Part shown: in pieces, positions 9,504 to 16,828 of the stretch | Layout: each line of letters begins with the position of its first letter | How positions within the stretch are numbered: position 1 is the stretch's first letter | DNA from: JAFLBI01 sp964616465 | GTDB lineage: Bacteria > Bacteroidota > Bacteroidia > Chitinophagales > Chitinophagaceae | DNA: 64,000 bases | Direction: 5' to 3' | Assembly: GCA_964616465.1 (NCBI GenBank) | Contig: CAZTTO010000001.1 | Coordinates: forward strand, 186,001-250,000 | Notes under the pieces: generated by a model | The model's input: the letters and a program-made list of their open reading frames with translations, nothing else | Told to the model about the DNA's origin: nothing | Database searches by the model: none | Program-made: the position numbers and the translations under genes

Positions 9504-9514
9504 CACTACCTTTG
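9484..9514 (+). promoter_or_regulatory. Promoter of queA
   Basis: TTG at 9484-9486, a 20-base spacer, and TACCTTTG at 9507-9514 form a near-ideal Bacteroidota promoter. Predicted start near 9520 gives an 80-base leader before queA. Confidence 0.75.
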
Positions 9515-9529
9515 CACGCTTCAAAATTA

Positions 9530-9570
9530 CATGTCACGACCCGCCCCGTAAGGCGGCGGTGAAATGCATG
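9530..9570 (+). promoter_or_regulatory. Structured 5' leader of queA (candidate cis-regulatory RNA)
   Basis: The transcribed leader can fold into a three-part hairpin: CATG (9530-9533) with CATG (9567-9570), TCAC (9534-9537) with GTGA (9559-9562), and CCGCC (9541-9545) with GGCGG (9552-9556), with a CCGTAA apical loop. The GC-rich core stands out in this AT-rich genome. It does not look like the preQ1 aptamers I know, and no T-run follows, so it is not an ordinary terminator. Role unknown; translation or stability control of queA is possible. Confidence 0.45.
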
Positions 9571-9599
9571 TGACCTATTTTAAAAAATATAATAGACAC

Positions 9600-10649
9600 A
9601 TGAAATTATCACAGTTCCGGTTCGACCTCCCTTTGAATTTAATTGCCCAGCAACCTGCTAAAAAGCGCGAAGACAGTCGCATGATGGTTGTAGATCGCAG
9701 AACGGGCAATATGGAAAACAAAAACTTCCGCGACATTTTAGACTACTTCGACGACAAAGATGTATTTGTGGTGAACAACACCAAAGTATTTCCAGCTCGT
9801 ATGTATGGTAGAAAAGAAAAAACGGGTGCAAAAATTGAAGTTTTCTTATTGCGTGAATTGAATAAAGCCAATAGACTATGGGATGTTATTGTTGACCCTG
9901 CACGTAAAATTCGTGTAGGTAACAAATTATACTTTGGAGAAAACGAAGAACTAGTTGCTGAAGTCATTGATAACACAACCAGTCGTGGAAGAACCATTCG
10001 CTTTTTGTGGGATGAAGATGAAGCTAGTTTCAAAAAAATGCTTGAATTCCTAGGCGAAACTCCACTTCCTAAATACATCAAAAGAAAACCAGACGAAGAG
10101 GATAAAGAAAGATACCAAACAGTTTATGCAAAATACGAAGGGGCAGTTGCTGCACCTACCGCAGGTTTGCATTTTAGCAAAGAGTTGATTAAGCGTTGCG
10201 AGATCAAAGGCATTCGCTTTGCAGAAGTAACACTTCATACAGGACTTGGCACTTTCAGACAAATTGAAGTAGAAGACTTAAGCAAACATAAAATGGATGC
10301 TGAGTACTACAGAATAGATGAAGAGGCTTGTAAAATTGTTAATAAAGCTAAAGAAAATGGCCATAGAATTTGTTCTATAGGAACAACCACTATGCGTGCC
10401 ATGGAAAGCAGCTTTACAGCTCAAAAATTATTAAAACCAAGCGAGGGATGGACCAACCATTTCATTCATCCACCTTACGATTTTAATGTAGCTGATAGCT
10501 TAGTTACCAATTTTCATATTCCAAAAAGTAGCTTGCTAATTATGACTTGCGCATTTGCTGGATACGACTTGGCTATGGAAGCTTATAAGAAAGCCATTAA
10601 AGATAAGTATCGCTTCTTCAGTTACGGAGATGCTTTGTTAATTATCTAA
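9600..10649 (+). CDS. queA: S-adenosylmethionine:tRNA ribosyltransferase-isomerase
   Basis: QueA transfers and isomerises the ribosyl part of SAM onto preQ1 at position 34 of certain tRNAs, giving epoxyqueuosine. The 349-residue protein begins KLSQFRFDLPLNLIAQQPAK and has the family blocks DSRMMVVDR, VNNTKVFPARM, YAKYEGAVAAPTAGLHF, TLHTGLGTFRQ and TNFHIPKSSLLIM. The start at 9600 matches family length; an ATG at 9564 lies inside the structured leader. The next enzyme of the pathway, QueG, is also in this window (56253-57185) but is not linked to it. Confidence 0.96.
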   Translation: MKLSQFRFDLPLNLIAQQPAKKREDSRMMVVDRRTGNMENKNFRDILDYFDDKDVFVVNNTKVFPARMYGRKEKTGAKIEVFLLRELNKANRLWDVIVDPARKIRVGNKLYFGENEELVAEVIDNTTSRGRTIRFLWDEDEASFKKMLEFLGETPLPKYIKRKPDEEDKERYQTVYAKYEGAVAAPTAGLHFSKELIKRCEIKGIRFAEVTLHTGLGTFRQIEVEDLSKHKMDAEYYRIDEEACKIVNKAKENGHRICSIGTTTMRAMESSFTAQKLLKPSEGWTNHFIHPPYDFNVADSLVTNFHIPKSSLLIMTCAFAGYDLAMEAYKKAIKDKYRFFSYGDALLII

Positions 10650-10670
10650 GTAACAAACATACTCACTCAA

Positions 10671-10699
10671 AGCCATGCTATTCAGCATGGCTTCTTTAT
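10671..10699 (+). terminator. Intrinsic terminator of queA
   Basis: AGCCATGCT (10671-10679) and AGCATGGCT (10684-10692) form a 9-bp stem with a 4-base loop, followed by TCTTTATTTC. It overlaps the stop codon region of the convergent gene and may partly serve both strands. Confidence 0.8.
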
Positions 10700-11904
10700 T
10701 TCTTACGCTTATAGTCAAAAGGAAGCATCCTAGATATTTTCTCTGACCATGCCCAAAATCCTTGATACACCAATTCAGTTGGCTCAAAATAGCTTCCATT
10801 ACTTAAAAGAAGAATTGGACGATCTCCTATAATACGTACTTCAGAAATTTGCCTACTATTTGCAGCATCACTCCCCTGCTGCTGTTGATATAATTTTGGT
10901 GCTGGCTGCTTCACATAAATTACCTGTACATAGTTTTTGAAGTATAAGCCACACACCGTTGAGTCCACAGCAAATGCAATACTATCAGCAGGCAGCAGTG
11001 ATGAGCTCGCTACAGAGAAAGAATCAGGTTCTGAGAAGGGAGATCCGCTATAGACTGATTGACTTGGAGCAGTAGGAGCAGATTGAACAACAACTTGATT
11101 TGATTTGAGCATTGACTCTTTTATTGCTGCTTTTCGTTGTGCTTTATTTTGATTCACTATTTTGACCAAACTCCTTATTTCAAAACCTTCTTCAATAAGC
11201 TGATTTCTATACAAGGCTCTCATAAAATGTGTCACAGATCCTTCGTATACATAAGCCCTATTACTTCTCCAATTCTCAATTTGTCTATTACGCTTAGCTT
11301 TCATTTCCTCAAAAAAAGGATAGCCTACAAATAACAAATACCTCTTTGAAAAATCATAAGAGAAAACTTCCATTTGATATTTTATATTATAACCCAAAGC
11401 ACGGTTTTCAATAATAAGTGGAGAGTTCGCACTAACCTTTAAAGTCTGAGTTTTTTTACTAAATCTAAACTTAAGTACTTCTGGATTCAAGAGCTTGCAC
11501 AATTTTGATTCTTCTGTTGTACCCAAAAAAAGTTCAATGAAAGTTTTTCCCCATTTTGCCCAACCATTTTTTTCATACGGTTCAACAATTACTTCATCCA
11601 ATTCTGTTGCTTTGGGTTTTAACTTGATCTCTAATTTGGAGGGTATTTGATTTGAAAGAATTGTAGTTGTGTAGGTTTCATAGCCTATAAAACTAACTAC
11701 TAACTCAAATCGGCCATTGCCGGGTAATGACAACTGAAAACTTCCATCTTGCTGGGTGACTGTTCCACGAGAAGTATTGCTAAAGAAAATACTAGCACCT
11801 AAAATTGGTTGCTGATTGCTCGCATCAATTACCCGCCCAGTAATTTGAGCCAAGATGGTTTGTGCCAATAAAATAAAAATGAAAAAAAACCAGACCTTCT
11901 TCAT
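10696..11904 (-). CDS. Secreted carboxypeptidase-like regulatory domain protein (copy 1)
   Basis: A 402-residue exported protein of unknown function. After a signal peptide (cleavage near TILAQ) comes a CarboxypepD_reg beta-sandwich, residues ~20-105 (ITGRVIDASNQQPILGASIF, GYETYTTTI). This is followed by a domain with EPYEKNGWAKWG, NPEVLKFRF, ALGYNI, GYPFFEE and HFMRALYRNQL, and a C-terminal segment ending MLPFDYKRKK. The start at 11904 gives a proper signal peptide; an upstream in-frame ATG at 11949 lies in a terminator hairpin. The upstream neighbour (12206-13423) is a close paralogue with the same domain order, so this is a tandem duplication. In Bacteroidota such proteins are usually envelope-associated. 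Confidence 0.8.
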   Translation of the reverse strand: MKKVWFFFIFILLAQTILAQITGRVIDASNQQPILGASIFFSNTSRGTVTQQDGSFQLSLPGNGRFELVVSFIGYETYTTTILSNQIPSKLEIKLKPKATELDEVIVEPYEKNGWAKWGKTFIELFLGTTEESKLCKLLNPEVLKFRFSKKTQTLKVSANSPLIIENRALGYNIKYQMEVFSYDFSKRYLLFVGYPFFEEMKAKRNRQIENWRSNRAYVYEGSVTHFMRALYRNQLIEEGFEIRSLVKIVNQNKAQRKAAIKESMLKSNQVVVQSAPTAPSQSVYSGSPFSEPDSFSVASSSLLPADSIAFAVDSTVCGLYFKNYVQVIYVKQPAPKLYQQQQGSDAANSRQISEVRIIGDRPILLLSNGSYFEPTELVYQGFWAWSEKISRMLPFDYKRKK

Positions 11905-11917
11905 ATTGAAATATACA

Positions 11918-11953
11918 ACAAAAAAAGTGCCTAAAAATCTAATTGGCACTTTT
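11918..11953 (-). terminator. Terminator hairpin with promoter-like loop, upstream of copy 1
   Basis: Minus strand: AAAAGTGCC (11953-11945) and GGCACTTTT (11931-11923) form a 9-bp stem and run into a T7 tract, a standard intrinsic terminator. The 13-base loop contains TAGATTTT (11941-11934), one base off TAnnTTTG, 30 bases before the start codon of copy 1. The bases from 11954 to 12205, between this hairpin and the paralogue's stop codon, hold no gene that I can support. Confidence 0.65.
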
Positions 11954-12205
11954 CAATTTTCTAATGAAGCTATTAAACAAAATATGTTGCTCAAGAACCT
12001 AAATTTGACTCATCCCCTCAGTTCCCTGCAAACCTGCATACAAGAACTGCCATATGAGTGATGAGTTTACCAATCACAATAATGCATGTTCGTCAAATGA
12101 TTAAGATAAATGTGCAACCAATATACCGCAGTTATTGCAGTAAGTTTAAATATCTTACAACCCATAAACTTTATAAAAAGTCATCCCTCTATAACTTCGG
12201 TTATT

Positions 12206-13423
12206 TTATTTTTTCCGTTTATAATCATAAGGAAGCATTCTTGAAATAACTTCATAATTAGCCCAGAAGCCTGAATAGACAAAATCTCTTTGATCAAGAT
12301 AGATTCCGTTACTAAATATAAGTATAGGTTTGTCGCCTGTAATATGAATTTTAGATAAAAGAGTTTTCTCTTCATCCGGATGATTTATACTACTATTAAA
12401 GTTAGTTCCTATTGTTTGCCAATAAACTATTGGTTCTACCCTTTTTGTATAATTAACTTCAATGTAATCATCAAAATATAAACCACAGGTTGTAGAATCA
12501 ACTGAGAATGCAATGCTCTTTGAGTTCAATAGAGAATTACTAGCTATATAAAGAGAATCAGGCTCTAACAAAAATGGAGTTGCATAAAAAGCAAAAGAAG
12601 GTTGTAGAACAACAAAATCATTTTTAATTAAGAATCCTTGAGCAGTTGCCCTTTTAACTTCCTTATTGCTATTAGGAATCTTAGTAACTTTTCTAAGTTC
12701 AAATCCCTCTTCCTCAAGTTGGTTTCGATATAATGCCCGCATAAAGTGCATCACAGATCCGTCGTATGCATATGCCCTATTTTGAGCCCAAGTATTAGAT
12801 CTATTAGAAGGCTGGGATTTTATCTCTTCGAAAAATGGATACCCAAGATACAGTACATAGTCTACTGAAAAATCAAGAATAAACTCCTCTAAATGAAAAA
12901 TAATATTATATCCTAAAGCACTATTTTGAATTTTAAGTGGCGCTGTCGCAGTAACCTTTAGTATTCGAGAATTTTTATTGAATCTAAATTTTAGCACTTC
13001 TGGATTAACTATTTTGCATCGCTTGGCTTCTTCGACTGATCCTAAAAATGCTTCTCTAAAAGTTCTGCCCCATTTTACCCAACCATTTTTTTCATACGGT
13101 TCTGAGGAAAACTCTACTGACTCGTTTGTTTTTGGCTTTAAATTGATATCTAGTTTTAAAGGAAGCTTATTTGATTGAATGTTAGCTGTATAAGTCTCAT
13201 AACCAGGGGCAGTTACTACTAAATTAAAGCTGCCAACTTCTGGAAGTAATAACTGAAAATTTCCATCTCTATTGGTTACTGTTCCCTTTGTCGTTTTATT
13301 GAAAAAAACATTAGCACCAATAACTGGATATTGATTGTACGCATCTATTATTCTTCCAGTGATTTGTGCAAAAATTGATTGCACATAAACTATAAAGATT
13401 GAGCATAATATAATTTTTTTCAT
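12206..13423 (-). CDS. Secreted carboxypeptidase-like regulatory domain protein (copy 2)
   Basis: A 405-residue paralogue of the neighbouring 10696-11904 gene. It has a signal peptide (cleavage near SIFAQ), an N-terminal CarboxypepD_reg domain (ITGRIIDAYNQYPVIGANVF), and the same downstream blocks EPYEKNGWVKWG, NPEVLKFRF, ALGYNI, GYPFFEEI, HFMRALYRNQL and the ending MLPYDYKRKK. The central linker (about residues 265-300) differs most from copy 1, which is richer in Ser/Pro/Gln there. Function unknown. A terminator hairpin with a promoter-like loop lies just upstream, as for copy 1. Confidence 0.8.
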   Translation of the reverse strand: MKKIILCSIFIVYVQSIFAQITGRIIDAYNQYPVIGANVFFNKTTKGTVTNRDGNFQLLLPEVGSFNLVVTAPGYETYTANIQSNKLPLKLDINLKPKTNESVEFSSEPYEKNGWVKWGRTFREAFLGSVEEAKRCKIVNPEVLKFRFNKNSRILKVTATAPLKIQNSALGYNIIFHLEEFILDFSVDYVLYLGYPFFEEIKSQPSNRSNTWAQNRAYAYDGSVMHFMRALYRNQLEEEGFELRKVTKIPNSNKEVKRATAQGFLIKNDFVVLQPSFAFYATPFLLEPDSLYIASNSLLNSKSIAFSVDSTTCGLYFDDYIEVNYTKRVEPIVYWQTIGTNFNSSINHPDEEKTLLSKIHITGDKPILIFSNGIYLDQRDFVYSGFWANYEVISRMLPYDYKRKK

Positions 13424-13446
13424 AGCAGATTTTATAAAATTCTAAA

Positions 13447-13476
13447 CAAAAAAGGCGCCAAAGTTTTGCGCCTTTT
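13447..13476 (-). terminator. Terminator of the sulfur-relay operon, promoter-like loop
   Basis: Minus strand: AAAAGGCGC (13476-13468) pairs with GCGCCTTTT (13458-13450), followed by a T-run, 20 bases after the DsrE-like stop codon. The 9-base loop holds AAACTTTG (13466-13459), one base from TAnnTTTG, 36 bases before the start of the next gene. Confidence 0.75.
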
Positions 13477-13494
13477 AAATTCAAATGTTAAAAA

Positions 13495-13983
13495 TTATAT
13501 AAACAACATATGCGTTCCCAAGCCTGATCCTTGCTTATAAAAATCACCCACAGTCAACACCCCATCTAAGTCGTCTATTAAGTCTTCTCGTTGATAATGG
13601 AACATATCCATCGCTAGCTTACATGCCCAAAGCTTTACGCCAGACGCTTTTAGAATTTCGAGAAATTCAGCCACATCGGGCATATCTAATCTTTCCATTT
13701 CTTTTTTCATCATACTTGTTGCAAGCGCTTCCATTCCTGGCAATCCGCCCAGCAAAGTGGGCATATGCATAGCAGGATTACCAACTGTTGCAATGTGTAA
13801 ATGTTCTAGCTTCTTTTTGTGAACCGCTTCTAATCCAAAGAATGTAAAAAACATTTCAGCTTCTATACCCTCCATTCTCGCGCCATTTGCCAATACAAAA
13901 GCTGCATACACATTATCGAGCGTTGCTTTTGACAGGATGATCATCATCTTTCTAATTTCACCCTGGTAATTATTTTGTTCCAT
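13495..13983 (-). CDS. DsrE/DsrF-like (DsrE2-type) sulfur carrier protein
   Basis: A 162-residue protein of the DsrE superfamily, small sulfurtransferases that carry sulfane sulfur on a conserved cysteine. The segment RKMMIILSKATLDNVYAAFV opens the Rossmann-like fold; the conserved Cys is at 121 in VKLWACKLAMDMF, the position used by DsrE2-type proteins. Unlike membrane-bound DsrE2 forms it has no clear transmembrane helix. The start at 13983 was chosen over an ATG at 14010, which overlaps the dsrC-like gene. It is the last gene of a three-gene operon (SQR-like, DsrC-like, DsrE-like), with a terminator after it. Confidence 0.85.
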   Translation of the reverse strand: MEQNNYQGEIRKMMIILSKATLDNVYAAFVLANGARMEGIEAEMFFTFFGLEAVHKKKLEHLHIATVGNPAMHMPTLLGGLPGMEALATSMMKKEMERLDMPDVAEFLEILKASGVKLWACKLAMDMFHYQREDLIDDLDGVLTVGDFYKQGSGLGTHMLFI

Positions 13984-14000
13984 AAATAGTGTTTTTAAAG

Positions 14001-14309
14001 TTAAATACAACTAACTGGTTTAGGTATACCAGCAATTTTGGTGGCTGTCTTAAGCGGTGCGTTTGGAAACAAGGCATAGAACTCTTTAATATCTACAACG
14101 CCACTTTTACCAATTTTTCGAATACTTAAGGGTACTTCTTGCTTAAACTGTTCTTGCAAGTATGTAATTACTTCCCAATGACGAGGGGTTAATTGAATAC
14201 TTGATTCTTGTGCTAAAGCTTCACCAACAGTATTATCCCACTGACTAAAGTCTGTCATAAATCCCTCTTCGGTTACATCAATTTGCTTTCCTGCAATTAC
14301 TTTTTCCAT
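14001..14309 (-). CDS. DsrC/TusE family sulfur relay protein
   Basis: A 102-residue protein of the DsrC/TusE family. DsrC carries sulfur as a persulfide or trisulfide on C-terminal cysteines; TusE passes sulfur to tRNA thiolation. Visible family features are GFMTDFSQWD, LTPRHWEVITYLQ and the C-terminal KIAGIPKPVSCI with the penultimate Cys101. The second cysteine that true dissimilatory DsrC proteins have about ten residues upstream is missing (Thr/Lys there), which is TusE-like. No tusBCD genes are nearby; the neighbours are an SQR-like flavoprotein and a DsrE2-like carrier, suggesting work in sulfide or sulfane-sulfur handling. Confidence 0.92.
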   Translation of the reverse strand: MEKVIAGKQIDVTEEGFMTDFSQWDNTVGEALAQESSIQLTPRHWEVITYLQEQFKQEVPLSIRKIGKSGVVDIKEFYALFPNAPLKTATKIAGIPKPVSCI

Positions 14310-14320
14310 GATTTTTTATT

Positions 14321-15562
14321 TTATGCTTGAACAAAATTTTTACCTGCTTCTTGCATCTTAGTTGATACGAAAGGAATAGGTGTTCCTTTCAAAAGCATAT
14401 TCCAATAAATCCATCTAAACGCCATCTTACCCATATGATTCATTCTGTTTTCTTTTAAAAGTCGCAACGGCCCAACTCCAGGAAAAGGGAATGTGCCTTC
14501 AACGGGTTCATGGGTGTAGTTAAAATCAATTAATAAAGCCTTACCACCACCAGTTTCAACAAAGCAATTCGCATGTCCGTCAAACTCTTCTTGCAAAGGT
14601 TTATTCTCTATAAAACGAATGATGTTTTCCGTTAAGATATCTGCTTCAAAATGTGCTACTGATCCCGCTTTTGAAGTGGGTACATTAGATGCATCTCCAA
14701 TTACAAATATATTGCTGTACTCTTTAGACTGAAGTGTTGCTTTATTAGTTGGAATATAATTCAAATCATCGCCCATACCCGACTTCTCAATCACATCACT
14801 TCCTTTATTGGTTGGAACTGTTACTAACAAATCAAAAGCCAATTCTCTTCCACCATAATCTACAATCACTTTTCTCTCATTGTCCACTTCAGCAATAGCA
14901 AAATCGGGTTCAATTTTGATGTCTTTTGACTCAAGTAAATGTCCTAAAGTTGCGGCAGCAGTTGGCTTTGTGAATGCTCCACTTAAAGGAGTTACATAAA
15001 CAATTTCAACCTGATCTCTTATCCCCTTTTCTTTGAAATAATGATCGGCTAGAAATGAAAATTCTAAGGGGGCTACTGGACATTTAATAGGCATTTCCGT
15101 CATGTGTACCAACAATCTTCCTCCTTTCCAATCGCGCAAATGATTTCGAAGTGCTAAAGCGCCTTCAAAAGTGTAAAAATCAAAAACTGATTTTTGCCAC
15201 TCTGCTCCTTTCATTCCTTCTATTTCTTCAGGAGCAATTCTACATCCAGTTGCTACTATCAAAATATCATAATGAAGCCGATCGCCGAAACCTAAATGAA
15301 TCAGTTGCTCTTTTGGATCAATTAACTCGATAGCATCGTTTACCCATCGTACTCCATTTGGAATAAAATCGGCAACTGGCTTGGTGATATCTTCCGGGGA
15401 ATAAATATCAAATGGTAGAAATAGATATCCGGGTTGGTAGTGGTGCTCAGTTCTTTCATCAATGATATTGATTTCCCAATCCGATTGAGGTAGCTTATCG
15501 CGCAAGTGGTTCGCCATCATTGTGCCACCTGTTCCTGCACCTAATATTACAAGACGTTTCAT
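14321..15562 (-). CDS. Sulfide:quinone oxidoreductase-like flavoprotein
   Basis: A 413-residue FAD-dependent disulfide-type oxidoreductase. The FAD-binding GAGTGGTMMA is at residues 8-17 and the second dinucleotide motif includes GDASNVPTSKAG near 289-300. Three cysteines fit the SQR catalytic set: C107 (VATGC), C161 (MPIKCPVAP) and C333 (HANCFVETGGG); the latter two match the redox pair that carries the polysulfide. The C-terminus has Trp-rich amphipathic stretches (AFRWIYWNMLL) of the sort that seat SQR in the membrane. It would oxidise sulfide and pass electrons to quinone. First gene of an operon with DsrC- and DsrE-like carriers. A related non-sulfide reductase cannot be excluded. Confidence 0.82.
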   Translation of the reverse strand: MKRLVILGAGTGGTMMANHLRDKLPQSDWEINIIDERTEHHYQPGYLFLPFDIYSPEDITKPVADFIPNGVRWVNDAIELIDPKEQLIHLGFGDRLHYDILIVATGCRIAPEEIEGMKGAEWQKSVFDFYTFEGALALRNHLRDWKGGRLLVHMTEMPIKCPVAPLEFSFLADHYFKEKGIRDQVEIVYVTPLSGAFTKPTAAATLGHLLESKDIKIEPDFAIAEVDNERKVIVDYGGRELAFDLLVTVPTNKGSDVIEKSGMGDDLNYIPTNKATLQSKEYSNIFVIGDASNVPTSKAGSVAHFEADILTENIIRFIENKPLQEEFDGHANCFVETGGGKALLIDFNYTHEPVEGTFPFPGVGPLRLLKENRMNHMGKMAFRWIYWNMLLKGTPIPFVSTKMQEAGKNFVQA

Positions 15563-15580
15563 GTGGTTGTTTTAAGAGTT

Positions 15581-15588
15581 CAAAGCTA
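15581..15588 (-). promoter_or_regulatory. Promoter -7 box of the SQR-like operon
   Basis: TAGCTTTG on the minus strand, an exact TAnnTTTG match, 19 bases before the start codon. No TTG element sits 19-20 bases upstream, as expected for an activator-dependent promoter; a Crp/Fnr-like dyad lies there instead. Confidence 0.65.
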
Positions 15589-15609
15589 TCTGACTGTAAA
15601 AATTTGGCT

Positions 15610-15625
15610 GGTGATTTTAGTTACT
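15610..15625. promoter_or_regulatory. Crp/Fnr-like operator between the SQR operon and tauE
   Basis: GGTGA-N6-TTACT is an imperfect dyad of the Crp/Fnr half-site spacing. Its centre (15617.5) is 29.5 bases from the first base of the SQR-operon TAnnTTTG box, the class II activator position. It matches the 16469-16484 site at 13 of 16 bases. Confidence 0.6.
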
Positions 15626-15684
15626 TTCAAATATGATTTATATCAGTTTTGGGACTTATTGAACATTCTTTATTAGCTTGCCTT

Positions 15685-16461
15685 ATGGATGTTCATGATC
15701 TTTCAGTTTGGTTAATTGCAGCCGCAACTATTGGTGCTTTGTTTGCAGGTTTTATAGATGCAGTGGTCGGCGGTGGTGGATTGGTTCAAGTGCCTTTGTT
15801 GTTTATCCTGTTCCCCGAATTAAGTCATGTTCAAGTTATTGCAAGTAATCGCTTTGCATCTTTATCTGGAACATCAGTTGCCGCATTTCAATATGGAAGA
15901 AAAATGAAAATGCCTTGGAAAATCATTGGTATAACTGGTGTTTTCACAGCTCTTGCAGCATACGGAGGTACATTTGCAATGAGAAGCATTGATTCTGCCA
16001 CTTTCAAGCCTATGTTGTTGGTCATTCTAATAGCACTCACCATTTACTCATTTATAAAAAAAGATTTAGGCAATCAACATGCACTGAAGTACAAAGGAAA
16101 CAAGCTCATTTTAATCAGCAGTTTGATTGGTGCAACGATGGGATTTTACAATGGATTTATTGGCCCAGGAACAGGCACCTTGTTGGTGTTTTCTTTTGTA
16201 AGTGTTCTTGGTATGGGATTTCTGGAATCGTCTGCCCAAAGTAAAGTAATCAATGCTATGGCAGATGCTGCATCACTAATAGGATTTTTATTATCAGGGG
16301 CTGTGTTATTTAAGTTGGCAATTCCAATGATGGCTGCAAATATGTTGGGTGGATTTATAGGAAGTAGGGCAGCAATGTTAAGAGGTAATCAATTTATTCG
16401 ATATGTTTTCCTTTTTGTCATGTCGGTTCTAATCATTCGTCTAAGCTGGGATTTGCTTTAA
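15685..16461 (+). CDS. TauE/SafE family sulfite/sulfoacetate exporter-like permease
   Basis: A 258-residue inner-membrane protein with about eight hydrophobic segments, of the TauE/SafE (DUF81) family, whose characterised members export sulfite, sulfoacetate or related organosulfur anions. The first helix carries the family pattern GFIDAVVGGGGLVQVPLL, and the second half repeats it as GFYNGFIGPGTGTLLVF. I chose the ATG at 15685; the longer frame starts at a TTG (15649) without a supporting site. It is divergent from the SQR-like operon and upstream of the rhodanese operon, so removal of sulfite or thiosulfate made by the pathway is a reasonable guess. Confidence 0.85.
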   Translation: MDVHDLSVWLIAAATIGALFAGFIDAVVGGGGLVQVPLLFILFPELSHVQVIASNRFASLSGTSVAAFQYGRKMKMPWKIIGITGVFTALAAYGGTFAMRSIDSATFKPMLLVILIALTIYSFIKKDLGNQHALKYKGNKLILISSLIGATMGFYNGFIGPGTGTLLVFSFVSVLGMGFLESSAQSKVINAMADAASLIGFLLSGAVLFKLAIPMMAANMLGGFIGSRAAMLRGNQFIRYVFLFVMSVLIIRLSWDLL

Positions 16462-16468
16462 TCGTATA

Positions 16469-16484
16469 AGTGATTTGAGTCACT
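16469..16484. promoter_or_regulatory. Crp/Fnr-like operator of the rhodanese operon
   Basis: AGTGA-TTTGAG-TCACT is a perfect 5+5 inverted repeat with the 6-base spacer of Crp/Fnr-family sites, starting 8 bases after the tauE stop codon. Its centre is 29.5 bases upstream of the TACCTTTG box, about -42 from the expected start. Confidence 0.65.
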
Positions 16485-16505
16485 GTTCATAGAAAATGAC
16501 CATTT

Positions 16506-16513
16506 TACCTTTG
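16506..16513 (+). promoter_or_regulatory. Promoter -7 box of the rhodanese operon
   Basis: TACCTTTG, an exact TAnnTTTG match, 23 bases before the first start codon. There is no TTG at the usual -33 spacing; the dyad at 16469-16484 takes its place. Confidence 0.7.
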
Positions 16514-16536
16514 TGTCATCCAAAAAACAAGCAATT

Positions 16537-16818
16537 ATGGAAACACTTAAAGAAATGATCGTTAACAATTCGGGTACTTTAATTGATGTGCGCAGTACAA
16601 TGGAATTTGAAATGGAGCACATACAAGGAGCTATTAATATTCCTTTAGATGAAGTTCCACACAGAATTGAAGAAATGAGAAAATTACAAGCACCGTACAT
16701 TTTATATTGCAGAAGTGGTAACAGAAGTGGCATGGCAGCTTCAATGCTTAAGCAATCTGGCTTTACAGATGTGTACAATGCAGGTGGAATTGAAGACGTA
16801 AAATTTTACATGAATTAA
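16537..16818 (+). CDS. Single-domain rhodanese sulfurtransferase (cytoplasmic, 1)
   Basis: A 93-residue single-domain rhodanese, which transfers sulfane sulfur through a cysteine persulfide. It has LIDVRSTMEFEMEHIQGAINIP and the active-site loop CRSGNRSG with Cys58. The start at 16537 was chosen because the promoter box ends at 16513; an in-frame GTG at that point would lie upstream of the transcript. First gene of a compact operon that runs to 19035; the next gene, another rhodanese, begins 10 bases downstream. Confidence 0.92.
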   Translation: METLKEMIVNNSGTLIDVRSTMEFEMEHIQGAINIPLDEVPHRIEEMRKLQAPYILYCRSGNRSGMAASMLKQSGFTDVYNAGGIEDVKFYMN

Positions 16819-16828
16819 TACGAAACCT

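Noticed and set aside
12191..12204. Hairpin ATAAC-TTCG-GTTAT followed by a T-rich stretch on the plus strand
   Set aside because: A UUCG-type loop is attractive, but the stem is 5 AT-rich pairs and no plus-strand gene precedes it; too weak to call a terminator.
12058..12249. 63-codon plus-strand frame in the gap after the tandem paralogue
   Set aside because: Overlaps the 3' end of the paralogue on the other strand and shows no family features.
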